Positions 1 through 16,540 of a DNA stretch of 64,000 nucleotides are shown piece by piece (the stretch's first letter is position 1; every line of letters begins with the position of its first letter). This DNA is from Dirofilaria immitis. Lineage: Eukaryota > Nematoda > Chromadorea > Rhabditida > Onchocercidae. Location of the stretch: positions 744,001 to 808,000 of the forward strand of contig JAKNDB010000109.1 in assembly GCA_024305405.1 (NCBI GenBank). Direction: 5' to 3'. Made by a program: the position numbers and the translations under genes. The notes beneath the pieces were generated by a model. It saw only the letters and a program-made list of their open reading frames with translations. It did no database searches and was not told the DNA's origin.

Positions 1-84
1 GTATTTGACCCATGAATTTCGAGGAATATGTGCGATTATATCCGAACATGTGAGAATAAACGCATTCTAAAGTGTGCAAACCTT

Positions 85-5109
<5,025 letters not shown>

Positions 5110-5130
5110 CACAGTTGCTTCGGTAGGCCT

Positions 5131-5146
5131 CTATAACAAGAAGAAA
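5131..5146 (-). promoter_or_regulatory. Splice acceptor ahead of the helicase start codon (possible spliced-leader site)
   Basis: Read on the minus strand, a pyrimidine tract (TTTCTTCTTGTTATAG) ends in AG at 5132-5131, only 21 bases before the ATG at 5109. In nematodes an acceptor this close to the start codon is the usual site for spliced-leader trans-splicing. It could equally be the 3' end of a 5'-UTR intron. No upstream exon was recognised. Confidence 0.5.
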
Positions 5147-6450
5147 GTAGGGCAAAACCTGAAAAGAACAAATATTCTCACCAAACATCGACTAACTCTA
5201 ACAGAATTCAAAATAATATTGGCGATAATAAAATATGCTAGAACTATTCCATCTATTCAGTTTCAATCTGTTGTCAAGGGAGCTGTGACATGGCAATACT
5301 TTCATTGTTTTGATGTGGTTAATGAAACTGCTACGCCACTAAGACTTACCTTTGACCATTTTTCCCCACCAGTTTATTAGACTTGCCAATTAAAGCTAAT
5401 CTATTGAGTAAATTGCATAAAAGCAAAAAAAGCCGGGAAATGCAAATCGATTCAGGATATTTAGAAATCATATAAGGTCAACTAACTTCGGTCAATTAAT
5501 CTAATGACTGAATATGAAGCAAGGGCATAAGGATCACACTGGTTACTTCTTACTTTCCCTTGATCTGCTAAACAATCCAGACTAACTCACTTACTTCCTA
5601 ATAATCAGCCCAAAAACTAATCGAAAATTTCTTCTATTATTCGAATTAATTGGTGTATGAAAATGCAAGTAAATAACATAATGCATATGGAAAACTGATC
5701 CTATTTTTGCAACTTTAAAACATTCAAATGGAGAAGACAGCGCAATGCATAGAAGAGAAATCAAATAACACTAGGAAAGATACGCTTACTTGGAGCGGAT
5801 CAATTTAGAGCGATTATATGTAGACACTAGGAAAATCAGGATGACTTACTATCCCAGTGATCAAGAAGGATAAGAAAACAAGTAATTAAGCATTACAACT
5901 TGAACTTACATATGCACCAAGACGACATTTAAAATACTTAGCAAAGCATGAAAATTTCATAACATTTCATCTCAAATTATTGCCACGTCAGTAACACGTA
6001 CAAGACAACGTCATTTCCATGCAAATCATACACATGATAATATACCCATCCCATTACACGTCTTCCACTTCCAACGCTTCCAGCCTAAACAATCCAACTT
6101 TATGAGCACTCACTCCCACTTTCCCAAAAATGTCGAAATTTCAAATCGATTCCTTCAAATGAGGCCCATCAAATAGATCAACTGGAACGGCATGAAAATT
6201 CTTGTCTGCTTGAGAGAAGTGCTAACGAAGCTATAGTTTTCTTACGATGAAAAAATATAATGATTATGGTTTTATCTATTATCTCTTCGATCATCAAGTT
6301 GAATTAATCCTTGAGGGATTAATTCTCTCACGAGAACTATTAGATTAGCATAAAAAAAGTTTTGCTTAAACGATTGGTTAATTATTCATTAACGAAAGAC
6401 AAAAACTTTTCAACAAAAATGTTAAAACAAAATTATAATTATATAATTTC
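5147..6450. other. Upstream region of the helicase gene, no gene seen
   Basis: Moderately AT-rich, non-repetitive DNA that lies upstream of the helicase gene and probably includes its promoter. The open frame on the plus strand from 5048 to 5380 runs antisense across the first exon and resembles no protein. No coding exon was recognised. Confidence 0.5.
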
Positions 6451-9407
6451 AGTGACAGATCACTATCTCGATTTATTCCATGAGAGAATATTATCAGTTT
6501 TTTGATCCACATATTTCACATGAATGCTAGTCACACTTGATCGCTCTTTCATGATTTCTCGACAAGACATGACAATCTTATCTTTCATTAACCTTGAAAA
6601 TGCCACTTCACAAGGAAAGGATATATTATTTAAAAAAAAAAAAAAAAAGAAATTTTCAATTCTTTCTGGTCCATTTGTTTTTCAATTAAACGGTTCAGCG
6701 GCCATCCTTTTTTTGTTACAGTCAATTTTTGATACTATGCGATATGCGCTCTTCAATAAAGTTTTTTTTCGGGCCATCAAAAGATGATGATAATGATCGG
6801 TGAAGCGATACAAGGAGTAAGGCCTCGATAGTTTCCCATGCTAAAAAAAAACAGAAAAAGAAAAGAAAAAAAATACGTCTAGCTCATCAAGGTCAACAAA
6901 TACAGGAGATTTTATTTATTTTTAGAAAAAAAAAAAAACGAACATAAATTCATTTGAACTTTGTTTTATTTTCTTTTCCTTTTCTTTTCTTTCCTTTTTT
7001 TTCTTTTTTATCAATTTTCATTTCATTTTACTTGATCCTTTTACCTTTCCTTTTTTTCTTTCTTGCAAGATTTTTTAGTTAAAATTTAAATTTTTTGATT
7101 TTTTTTTGCTTTAAAATCTTTTGAAATGAACGGAAAATTTTATTTAATTAACATATCGCTTCATGCGAGATTTTTTTGTTTACTTTTTCTTTTTGTCATT
7201 TCAATTTCTTTATCAATTATAGGCCATTTCATTAGGAAATGCATCAAAAATTTTGAACTTTCCATCGTCTTCTCTCTCTCTCTCTCTCTCTTTACCTGGC
7301 TTTTATTTTTATGTCAATATTCCCAGTGATATAGTTGAACAAAAATATATGTATATATATTTATAATTTATGCGAAAAAATCTTTTCATATAAATTTAAC
7401 TTTTTTAAAAAAAAATTTTCTTTCAATCACAAAAAGATGATGAAAATTCTTTATCAAAACTAATGATAGAAGTGAAGGAATGATGATAAAAAAAAAAATA
7501 TCGTTTATCATTTCTCAATCCGATTAATACAATATTAATAAAAAAAAAAAAGAAAGAAAGAAAGCGATGGTGCATTAATATTTCAAAAAAAAAAATGAAA
7601 TATTTGAAATCAAATTTGATTAGATCTAAAATTAATTTCAATGAGTTTAAATATTTTCTGAAAAATTTATTTTAAACAAATAAAATAAAATGAAAAATGA
7701 TATTTTTAAACAATTGTATATGTTCCAATTTATAATTTTTGACAAATTGATAATTTCTTTTTTTTTTCTTTTTTGTTCTAAAATATCGAAATCTAATCGT
7801 TTCTTTTTGCAGTTATTTTAGTTTAATTTTTCAATATTTTAACGATTTTAGATATTGAAAAAAGATAGGATACTTATCAGGAAGTTATTTTGTTTTTAGT
7901 TAATTAGGAAGATTTAGCATTTTAAAAATTTAGTATTCGTTTTCGATTGAATAAGCTTACTTAAACATATATCTGATGAGATGATATTCTGAATATTTCT
8001 GGTATTTTAAAAATGGATATGAATTTATATGAGATTATCCATATAATTTAAACTTGAATTTCATGAATCAGTTTTTGAACTTATTTAATTAAAAGATTTA
8101 TAAATTTGTAAAATTTATATTCTAATCCCATCTGAAAAGTATCACCAGTGATATCAGGAAAGCGTATTATACTTTTCCAATCAGCCGACGTTTTCGGACC
8201 TTTCATAGAGATAATAATCGTAGAAGAAGATATGCAAAAATCTCATCGATGATTTTACTCGAAATACACTTCGACTGAAACTATTTATGAGGATTCGAGA
8301 GGAGCCAGAATTTTTAACTTGGCCATATTTTATATTACGAAGACTAACGAAGGCAGATTTTATTTTTTTTTTTTCAATTTGTAGTGAAGCTATTTTTGAA
8401 TCATGGAAGATTCTGGTTGGAGTGACATCTACGTTGGTGAAGTTATAAAAAAAAAAAAAAACCATCAGCAAAATCAATAAGCATTTCTGAAGCCAAATTA
8501 TATCAAGAATCCAAATTTTTTCGAAAAAAATCATTACAGTTAATCTATATTAGTGCTGAAACTTAATTACATTCATCTTCGCATCCTTTCTATCTTTTTT
8601 TTGGAAGGAATAAAAAAATATATAATCTAATATTACATTCATCATATAATACGGCCAAGCATCGGATCCATTTTGAAATATTTAAATTTGTATCAGATTG
8701 GAAATTTAACTGCATTCTATTCGAAAAAGTTTTGTTTTTTCCTTTTTTATTTTTGAAGGGATAAAAATAATAGATGTACATATGATCTAATTTCATATTC
8801 ATGTAATGTAACTAAGTGTCATTTTACACTTATCAAATTTGTTGAAAAAAATGCTTATTTTCAATAATGTTGAAATTAATCTTTATAATTTTTTTTGTTG
8901 TTAAATTTTAATTGTTAGCATTATTTTATCATAGTTATAGGATGCATTGTAATGAATGAAAATTTTTAATAACAAAATGTAATTTATTCATTTCGAATAT
9001 TTGGAATTATTTTGGATAAAAAATTTTTTCAATTTTTATTTTTGATCAAATAATGTAGCAAATATAAATTGATATCAAATAAAAACATAGACGAAAAAAA
9101 AATCATTCATTAATGCAAAAGTTTGAAAGATAATAATTGCTTAATTTCATGTTAAACATTTCTAAAATGTTTGTTAAATAAACATTGAATTGAAAATTAC
9201 AATAATTGATTAGCTTATTCATTTCAATAATTATTAAACGAAGTTAGCAAAGACAGAGAAGAAATATTAAAAGAAAAAAAAAGGAAAATTAAAAACCATA
9301 TGATATTTTCATTTATATTCATTGCAAATATTCAAAAAAAAAAATTTTCAAACTTAGCAAAAAATTGACTTTGCAAAAATTCCCATTTATGTAAAATAAT
9401 ATCGTAA

Positions 9408-9596
9408 ATTGACAAAAAAGGAAAAAAAAGCCTATTAAATGGATATGGTAGAGTTCATACTGTAGACAATGACATTTTAATATCATTTCTTCAAGGACAT
9501 TGTTTTCAGAAAGATTGCCATCGCATGGATGATATGCATCAGTTAGTTAAGATACTACTACCAAATGCTACTACTATAATTATTGATGGCATATAA
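9408..9596 (+). other. Short coding-like stretch, unrecognised
   Basis: From about 9429 to the TAA at 9594-9596 one plus-strand frame stays open and encodes a mixed peptide with Gly, His, Cys, Asp and Met residues (fragments VHTVDNDILISFLQGHC and KDCHRMDDMHQLVKILLP), unlike the Lys/Asn/Phe/Ile peptides that random AT-rich DNA here gives. There is no ATG at its start, so it would have to be a terminal exon or a gene relic. No clear upstream exon or donor was found and I do not recognise the protein. It may be chance. Confidence 0.2.
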
Positions 9597-10133
9597 GGCT
9601 TTGATTGATTTCAATAAAATTTCTGTCAACGATACATCACATTTTTTCGTCCACTTTGACATAGTTTTAATGCAAAATAATTTATCTTAATCAATCAATA
9701 ATATGAAAATGAAAACAAGTAATATTATGATCAAAATTTCATATAAACTAAAATTTAATCTTACTTGAATTTCAATTTTCAAAACTTTAGAAATCTTATA
9801 TAGCATAGAATGACAATGGATCTGATAAGAATACGTCAGGATTATTTCCTTTGAAATTATAATGATGTTAAGATTTTTATCATTTTAAGATTAAGAAGCG
9901 CTTAAAATTTCAATTTTAATATTAACCGTTCAAAGTTTTCCAATTGATTGATTAGTTCGTCATACAAAAATCATTTTGAGATTCATTTACTAGGATAAAT
10001 ACGTGCTATATGAAGAAACAAACAGTATCGGTAATTCTCGATGATGCACTTTATTTCAAATTAACCATCGAATGTCAATAAATCATTTCAAGTTTTATTT
10101 GCGATAATTTTATAAACTTTGGACTGTAACTCT

Positions 10134-10526
10134 TCAATCGATCATTAACTTCATTCCTTTCGTACCGTATAATTCAGTCTTCCTTTCTTTTTTTTTTCTT
10201 TTTTCTTTTTTATGTCCATAACATTTTAATAGCAAAATTTTTCGACGAGGAATTTTTTTCAATCCTTCAAGGTTAGCAAAGAGGTAGAAGGAGGAGAGAA
10301 TAATATAGGAGCAATCAGAATTGAAAGGAAGAAATACAGGATAACAAAGATCTAAAGTTCTGCGATCATATAATGATGTATCGATCATCATGAAATGATG
10401 TCGCAATTGATATGCACTCTCTGCCAGGTAATTTATACGTTCTGAATTTGAAAACGCAAAGAGAGAAAATTGATATTGCAAGTTTTTTTTTGAAAAAAAG
10501 CCTCGATATTTTAGGAAAAAGAACAT
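10134..10526 (-). CDS. Unrecognised 130-codon open frame
   Basis: This is the longest uninterrupted ATG-initiated frame in the window outside the gene models. The N-terminal two thirds is Phe/Leu/Tyr/Ser-rich, with a stretch reading SDCSYIILSSFYLFANLEG that could be a membrane segment. The C-terminal third is Lys-rich because of an A/T-rich tract, and the frame ends at 10134. No domain is recognised, and in AT-rich DNA of this length one frame of this size is about what chance would give. It is listed only because it stands alone in a long empty stretch. Confidence 0.12.
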   Translation of the reverse strand: MFFFLKYRGFFSKKNLQYQFSLFAFSNSERINYLAESAYQLRHHFMMIDTSLYDRRTLDLCYPVFLPFNSDCSYIILSSFYLFANLEGLKKIPRRKILLLKCYGHKKEKRKKKERKTELYGTKGMKLMID

Positions 10527-11200
10527 TTTTCGAGTGATTGATACAAATATTAATTTTATAAAAATATATTATCAGCTGGTAAGATCGGAAGTACTTTATT
10601 TGCCATACTTTATTTTAAAGCCGAGTTGGAGATTGGAAGAAAACGTTGATAATGTAACGCAAAATTCATACTTTTCAGAGAATGTTTATTTCAGTCATAA
10701 AGATACAATCAGTATTAGATATGATTTTTGATTTGATTCATACTAATTTATCATCAAATTATCAGATCGAGCAAATAATTAGGTAAACAGGTAAAATGAA
10801 TGAATGATTAACACTATCAATCAAAATTAATTCAAACATGGAACATCTGTCCTTTTCTTTATTAATTACTTGAAAAAGCACGAATTCTCTTCTTCCCTTC
10901 CATTCCTTTTCATAACACTAAATTCAGGATTAATAATTATTACCTGCCACTTATTTACAAAATTGAAAGTTTCGTTTATCTTCATAATTCAGTTTCCGAA
11001 AAAAAAATCCAATAGTTTCACTCCCACTTTAAAATTTGAAATCAAATTAGAGATAACATTAACATTATCAGCAAGGAAAACAGAATGAAACGATTGATCG
11101 ACCATCATACAATTATCATATAGGCATTCGATAAATAGCGCAAACCGTACAACTGATATAAATGATGCTCAAAATATAGCAATTACGCAGAAAGTTATAG

Positions 11201-12560
11201 AAGTTTCAATATCATCGAGGAATCTGCATGTTCGCCAGAAGACACAGGCCTATATTCTTCTTAATCCATCGGGCCTCATTCGGTGAATCATCCTCACCAT
11301 AAGTAAATTGAATTAGGCAGATAAATATAGTTTGATCATATGTTATTATCAATGCAGTCCGCTGAATACAATTAAAGCGATGAAGGGTCAACTGCGACGG
11401 GTGATGGACCCGCACGGCAAGCTAGCAGGCTGGACAGTTTCTCCGATATGATACAACTCATAACTATACAACCTACTACCTCATCGAGCAAGCTACCATT
11501 TCAAGACTATTAATATAGGAGAAATAACAGTAGCAGTAATAGCAGCAGTAGCAGAATCTGCGAATAGTTCTCGACATCAGAAAAAAAAGCGATAAAATCG
11601 GGAAGGTTTATGGAAAATGTAGGGTTTGGACGATATGGTGACACGCAGTCTACCCGAGTGCCGAGCTCATGTTCGAAAGAAAATCTCAACACAAGTTCGG
11701 ATCTACGGGTTGACCGCGGGCTACCTCACACTGGTAACACACATACGCACACACATATCCATAAAATCACTGCTGGTCACAACTACACCACGTTTTGTAC
11801 TGGATTAACAACGATAACGTAGCGAGGACAATGGTGACGATTGGGTTGTCGAGCATAGCAACGGGTACCACATTGTACCAACGACCCGAAGTTACACAAC
11901 CATTATCATTATCTGCATCGTCATCATCATAATCACCATCATCTTCGTCACCGCGTCAGCTCCATCCTTGATCTGACCTCTCGTCACATCGCTATTCGAC
12001 CAATCTGAACACAACTACATCCTACTAATCATGATGGGCGCGGCTATTGTGCAAAGGGTTGACCTTTGACCTACCCTTTCACTTCCTTCTAATCAACTAC
12101 ACATTAATGCTAACATATCCTCCACCTTCCCCCATTTTTCATTTTGCTCTACTCCTTTTCAATTTCCTTCCTCTCGAAAGGTAAAACATCCGAAGTTTAC
12201 TTCAATAGTTGACCTGATAGAAGGATAATAATGTGTTACAACTTTTAATCATCGAAACGTCCTTCTTCTCCTCCTTTTTTCCCATATTTCATTCTTCCGT
12301 TTTTCACCAACTTCCCTTTCCAATAATTCAACCTATTTCTAAGGTATAATAAATAATATTTGGAAAGCGAATTTCTTTACTTAAAAGAGTATTATTACAT
12401 TGATAACGAATGAGCACAACAATCAATTGATTGGAAAAGTAAAATTTAATATTATTAATTATTAAAGGTTAAATTAGTTTCAAAATTAAATGAATTCTTG
12501 AAATTATAGGCTAACTATTACGAAATATCGATAATAGGTCAAAGGCAAATAAATATAAGG
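11201..12560. promoter_or_regulatory. Less AT-rich block, candidate regulatory region
   Basis: Composition changes noticeably here: CpG-containing, non-repetitive sequence with mixed words between AT-rich flanks. Several open frames cross it (11610-11822 +, 11212-11415 -), but none resembles a protein or shows splice structure. TGACCT or its complement occurs at 11974, 12060, 12067, 12210 and 12536. I read it as a possible enhancer or distal promoter. No nearby gene is obvious; the closest recognised ones start at 5.1 kb and beyond 27 kb. Confidence 0.35.
12059..12072. promoter_or_regulatory. Perfect DR1 nuclear-receptor element
   Basis: TTGACCTTTGACCT, which on the other strand is AGGTCA-A-AGGTCA: two exact hexamers spaced by one base. 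This is the consensus bound by HNF4, RXR and COUP-TF type receptors. A degenerate copy (AGGTCAAAGGCAA) lies at 12536-12548. Binding and target gene are unknown. Confidence 0.5.
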
Positions 12561-12660
12561 GAAGATACCAAATGGGAGAGACTGGGAAAGAGATGGTAGC
12601 AACATTAAAATGGGAAAATATCAGTAAAGAACGTCCTCTTCAGCCTACCAAGTTTTCTTT

Positions 12661-12712
12661 AACATTATACATACACATATACATACACATACACATACGT
12701 ACATACACACAT

Positions 12713-12766
<54 letters not shown>

Positions 12767-12770
12767 GTAT
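12661..12770. repeat. CA/TA dinucleotide microsatellite
   Basis: Interrupted ACATAC/CACATA repeats pass into a pure TA run around 12719-12752, followed by short interrupted TA runs to about 12766. The open frame across it is a product of the repeat. Confidence 0.9.
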
Positions 12771-12836
12771 ACTCTTGAAAGGGGTGGTCTCTCATTGAAA
12801 AAGCCAATGAATAGAACATTTTGTATACATCAAAAT

Positions 12837-12958
12837 GGGACTGGACGAGATGAGACGAGACTAGACAGGTCGAGACAGGACAAGACAGGACAGGACGGAA
12901 CAGGACGGGTCGAGACGGGACGGGACGGGACGGGATGAGACAGGACGAGAAGAAACTG
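12837..12958. repeat. Degenerate GGGAC/GAGAC pentanucleotide repeat
   Basis: About two dozen 5-base units of the type GGGAC, GAGAC and AGGAC. It is the most GC-rich tract in the window. The minus-strand frame through it reads Pro/Ser/Val/Arg repeats and is not a gene. Confidence 0.9.
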
Positions 12959-13055
12959 AGGAGGAATGGGTGCCACCATTAAAGCGTTAGTTAACCAAAG
13001 TGTCTGCCTGTGCCAACTACTACTTCTAAATATCAGAAGGAACCTCCTTCCCAGC

Positions 13056-13195
13056 CATCCAGCCATCCATCTATCCATCTATCCATCCATCCATCTATTC
13101 ATACATTCATCCATCCTTCCATCCACCTATCCATCCATCTATCCATCAATCCATCTATCCATTCATACATCCATCCATCCATCCATCCATCCATT
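13056..13195. repeat. ATCC/ATCT tetranucleotide microsatellite
   Basis: Runs of ATCC with ATCT, ATTC and ATAC variants. Two overlapping open frames (His/Pro/Ser/Ile-rich) are products of the repeat. Confidence 0.95.
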
Positions 13196-13260
13196 CTTTT
13201 TCCCTCTCTTCAAACCTTTCTTCCTATCTCTCCTATGATAAGGGACAACAAGTACAACAT

Positions 13261-13263
<3 letters not shown>

Positions 13264-13303
<40 letters not shown>
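13264..13303. repeat. TA dinucleotide microsatellite
   Basis: A pure alternating AT run of about 20 units that closes the 12.66-13.3 kb cluster of simple repeats. Confidence 0.95.
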
Positions 13304-13306
<3 letters not shown>

Positions 13307-13526
13307 ATATCACGAGAATGGAAGTAAAAACGCAAAATTCAGGAAAGCGTAAAAAGATATATCATCAATAATTATTATATCCGGACGAATTCTTTTTCAT
13401 TCCACTCTCAGTTTTTCGGCTTCCGTCTTCCGTCTTCCGTTTTCCCTCATCCGCTTATATAGCAGCATATAAATTTATTCCTTCAAAATTGATTCTTTTA
13501 AAGCGATAAATTTACCCATTATTGAA

Positions 13527-13558
<32 letters not shown>

Positions 13559-13598
13559 ACGCTATCAATTATAATCATCATCATCATCATCGTCATCA
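13527..13598. repeat. ATC trinucleotide microsatellite
   Basis: About 10 ATC units, then an interruption and a second shorter ATC run near 13575-13590. Confidence 0.9.
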
Positions 13599-13609
13599 AT
13601 CATTATCAA

Positions 13610-16195
13610 CCGAATCGTTGAATTTTTATTTTTATCATATTCTTCATACGCCAGATGTTCATAGATCTTTTGAATTTATATACTTCACATTCATCCGTCC
13701 AATCTTCTTTCACATCCTACCTGCAGAAATTTTTTTTTTACTACCACCTTTATTTTTCCTTCTTCTACCTCTCTTTCCCTTTCTCTCTTTCTCTCTCTTG
13801 TTTATTCAAAAAAATAAAGGCTTTTTCTTTTTTTTTTTTGTTTTGTTTTCTTAGAAAATATAAGTTTTGCGATTGAGCAAAAAATAAACAGAAATTATCA
13901 AGAAAAAAAAAAAAGTTTAATCTTTAATGTCTCTTTCTCTTTTCTACTTCTTCCGTTTCTTCTTCTCTTCCATTTGAAAAGATGGATTAGTTGTAAGATT
14001 AATTAATTAAATAAATTCAATTAAATACTTAAAATCTATAATATGAACTATATTAGAATAATATTAAATTTAAATTTATGATAGTCAAGTATTAATAATT
14101 ATTATATTTGATAATTAACTGATATACTAAATATCTTTTGCTTTATCTTTCATATTGTTTTACTAATTAAATAATTGTAAAATATACATGTATCATAATT
14201 AAAATGAATACTATATAAGTTTAATAAATTCTATTAAGATATTATTAAAATAATATATTAAAAATGATTATTATTTATTAAGATATTATTATTATTATTA
14301 TTACTATTATTATTTTAATTGAAGAAATTAGGAGAAATAAATCATTTTTAAAATTATGCTAATTAATTAATTGATCACTAATTAATTGATACCAATCAAT
14401 ATATATATCAAAATCATAATGAATATACTATACGAATTCTAATAATGAATTTATTAGAATATTAATTATAACTGCAGACATATTATTATTTGTCCTATTT
14501 TTTTTTTTTAAAGAAATTAGAAAAATAATTAATTTAAAAATTAATTTAATTTCATTCCAAATCATATTAGCATCATTTCTATTAAATATAAAATTTGAAG
14601 AAAAAAAAATTTACATAAAGCTCTTCCATTACCATAATTAATTAATTAATTCCATTACCATAATTAATTAATTAATATAATATAATATCTATTCCATTCA
14701 GTATCATACATGTTATCGAAATATATTTATGATAGGTTATAGATCTAATTAAATTCAATTTAACCTAATGATTATTCAATTTTTATTGATTTTTTTTTTT
14801 CAATGACTAAAATTCTCGTCTTTCATAGATCTTTTAGCACAAATATAAATTTGACAAAAAAGAGAAAATGTCAATAATTTATCAAATCTTTTATTTACTC
14901 TCTTCTTTTTCATTGATCTTTTTTTTCCCCGATTGGAATCCTATATCCTATTATATCTTTTTTTTTTGCTTGTAATAACGAAGAATTTTTCAAACAAAAT
15001 TCGGTCTGAAATCGAATAAACTGTAAGATACGAAAGATCTTCGAGAACGGGAAAAGAAAAATACAACCAATTAATGATCATTATCTAATTATATCAAATT
15101 AACATTAAACTTACTCCATTAATGAAAAAAAATCAAAAAAATCAATCAATAAAATAATTTACAAATTTCAATAAATTCATAACATTTTAGGATAAAAAAA
15201 AAAAAAAAAAAACAACATTCCATTCCTTTTTGTTTATTTCACTTTTTTCCTCTCTTCCTCCTTTTTTTTCTCCCTTTTCTCGACAATCCCGACAATGTCC
15301 AAAAAAAAAACAAATTCCAAAAAAAGGTAAAAATACGAAAAAAAATCGATGAATCATCGTCATTATCGACAACTTTTTCTTCAATTTTTCTTTCCTTCTC
15401 TCTCTCTCTCTCTCCCTCTCTCTTTTACTTTTCTATTTACTTGTATATTTTTCGATTAAAAAACGAAAGCAAAAAAAAATAAATGAAACAAAACAAAAAC
15501 AAAAAAAAATGATTACTTCGTTGTTTTTGATAAAAGTTTTGTAATTTTTGTATAATTTTTTTTTTTCTATTTCATAAAATGATTATTATTGATTTGTCGA
15601 GATCGAGATAAATTAACTATTTTCAACAACAAAATATAATAAAACTTTTGTGTTGCTTTTGATTTGATTCGATTGCTTGCCGAGGGAATGCTATTGTTAT
15701 TTGAATGAAAATGCAAATGACGAATTTTTATTCAATAAATTTTTCTAAAAAAAAAAAAAAAAAGAGAGAGAGAGAGAGAGAGACTGAAAGGAAAAGGGAA
15801 AGGAAGAGGAAGGAAAAAAAAGAAAAAAGAAAGAAAAAGGAGGAAAATGGAAAAAAATGTTATGATTTTTCGAGTCCCTTTTACTATCCTCCTCATTTTC
15901 GTCTTCTTTAGTTTTTCCATCTATCTATCTTTTATGGAATAATTCTTTTCTATCATTATTGAAAAAAAAAAAAGAAAAGAAAGAAAGGAAAAAGGAAAGA
16001 AAAGAAAATTCAATTTCTTCACCAATTCTTCGTATTGAAACATTTTCCTTCGTTTTTTTCTTTTTTTTTTTGCCAATCTTAAGGGTTAAAAAAATTGAAC
16101 TATTTGAGTTATAATAATAATTTGAATAGAAAAAGAAAAAGAAAAAAGAAATGCGAAATATTTTTATTTTATCGACAAATATTATATATTCAAAT
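13610..16195. other. Low-complexity AT-rich stretch, no gene
   Basis: Homopolymer and purine/pyrimidine tracts (TC near 15397-15423, AG near 15763-15782), TAATTAAT-type palindromes, and a short direct repeat containing CCATTACCATAATTAATT near 14630 and 14653. No coding similarity was seen on either strand. Confidence 0.6.
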
Positions 16196-16234
16196 AAAAT
16201 TTTGCGAATATTAATAAAATATTCGCAAAATTTT
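16196..16234. repeat. Perfect 17-bp inverted repeat (hairpin)
   Basis: The arms AAAATTTTGCGAATATT (16196-16212) and AATATTCGCAAAATTTT (16218-16234) are exact reverse complements around a 5-base loop. It lies about 90 bases before the 56-bp tandem repeat. Confidence 0.85.
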
Positions 16235-16320
16235 TATACATAAAATATAATTTATCACTTAGACATTCAAATAAAATATAATTATCACTTAGACATACAA
16301 ATATTTATTTGATATTATTT

Positions 16321-16540
16321 TGATTATTTTAATATTGTTATCATTTAACTTGCTTGCCGAGAAAATGATAATAATTTAATTATTTTAATATTGTTATCAT
16401 TTAATTTGTCTGCCGAGAAAATGATAATAATTTGATTATTTTAATATTGTTATCATTTAATTTGTCTGCCGAGAAAATGATAATAATTTAATTATTTTAA
16501 TATTGTTATCATTTAATTTATTTCCCGGGAAAATCGATAT
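16321..16540. repeat. 56-bp tandem repeat, four copies, each with a hairpin
   Basis: Copies start near 16321, 16377, 16433 and 16489, so the period is exactly 56. Each holds TTATCATTT, then CTGCCGAG or TTGCCGAG in the middle, then AAATGATAA, which makes a 9-bp stem. The fourth copy has diverged at the loop (TTTCCCGGG). Confidence 0.9.

Larger units (their letters stand above)
6451..11200. other. AT-rich gene-poor stretch
   Basis: Mostly A/T homopolymer-rich sequence with short A, T and TC tracts (for example a TC run near 7268-7291). Only two stretches look at all coding, 9408-9596 (+) and 10134-10526 (-), and both are listed separately. A nuclear-receptor monomer-type site TCAAGGTCA lies near 6886-6894. 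Nothing else is supported. Confidence 0.5.

Noticed and set aside
8181..8534. 117-codon minus-strand frame
   Set aside because: Composition follows the local A/T tracts (poly-Phe, Lys runs), there is no recognisable domain, and a frame of this length is expected by chance in DNA of this size and composition.
12830..13327. Pro/Arg/Ser-rich and His/Pro/Ser/Ile-rich frames on both strands
   Set aside because: Translations of the GGGAC pentanucleotide and ATCC tetranucleotide repeats.
13522..13876. 110- and 73-codon plus-strand frames rich in Phe, Ile, Leu and Ser
   Set aside because: They begin in the ATC repeat and continue through T-rich low-complexity DNA.
14276..14710. Possible CRISPR-like regular repeats in TAATTAAT-rich DNA
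   Set aside because: These are short AT palindromes without constant repeat and unique spacer structure.
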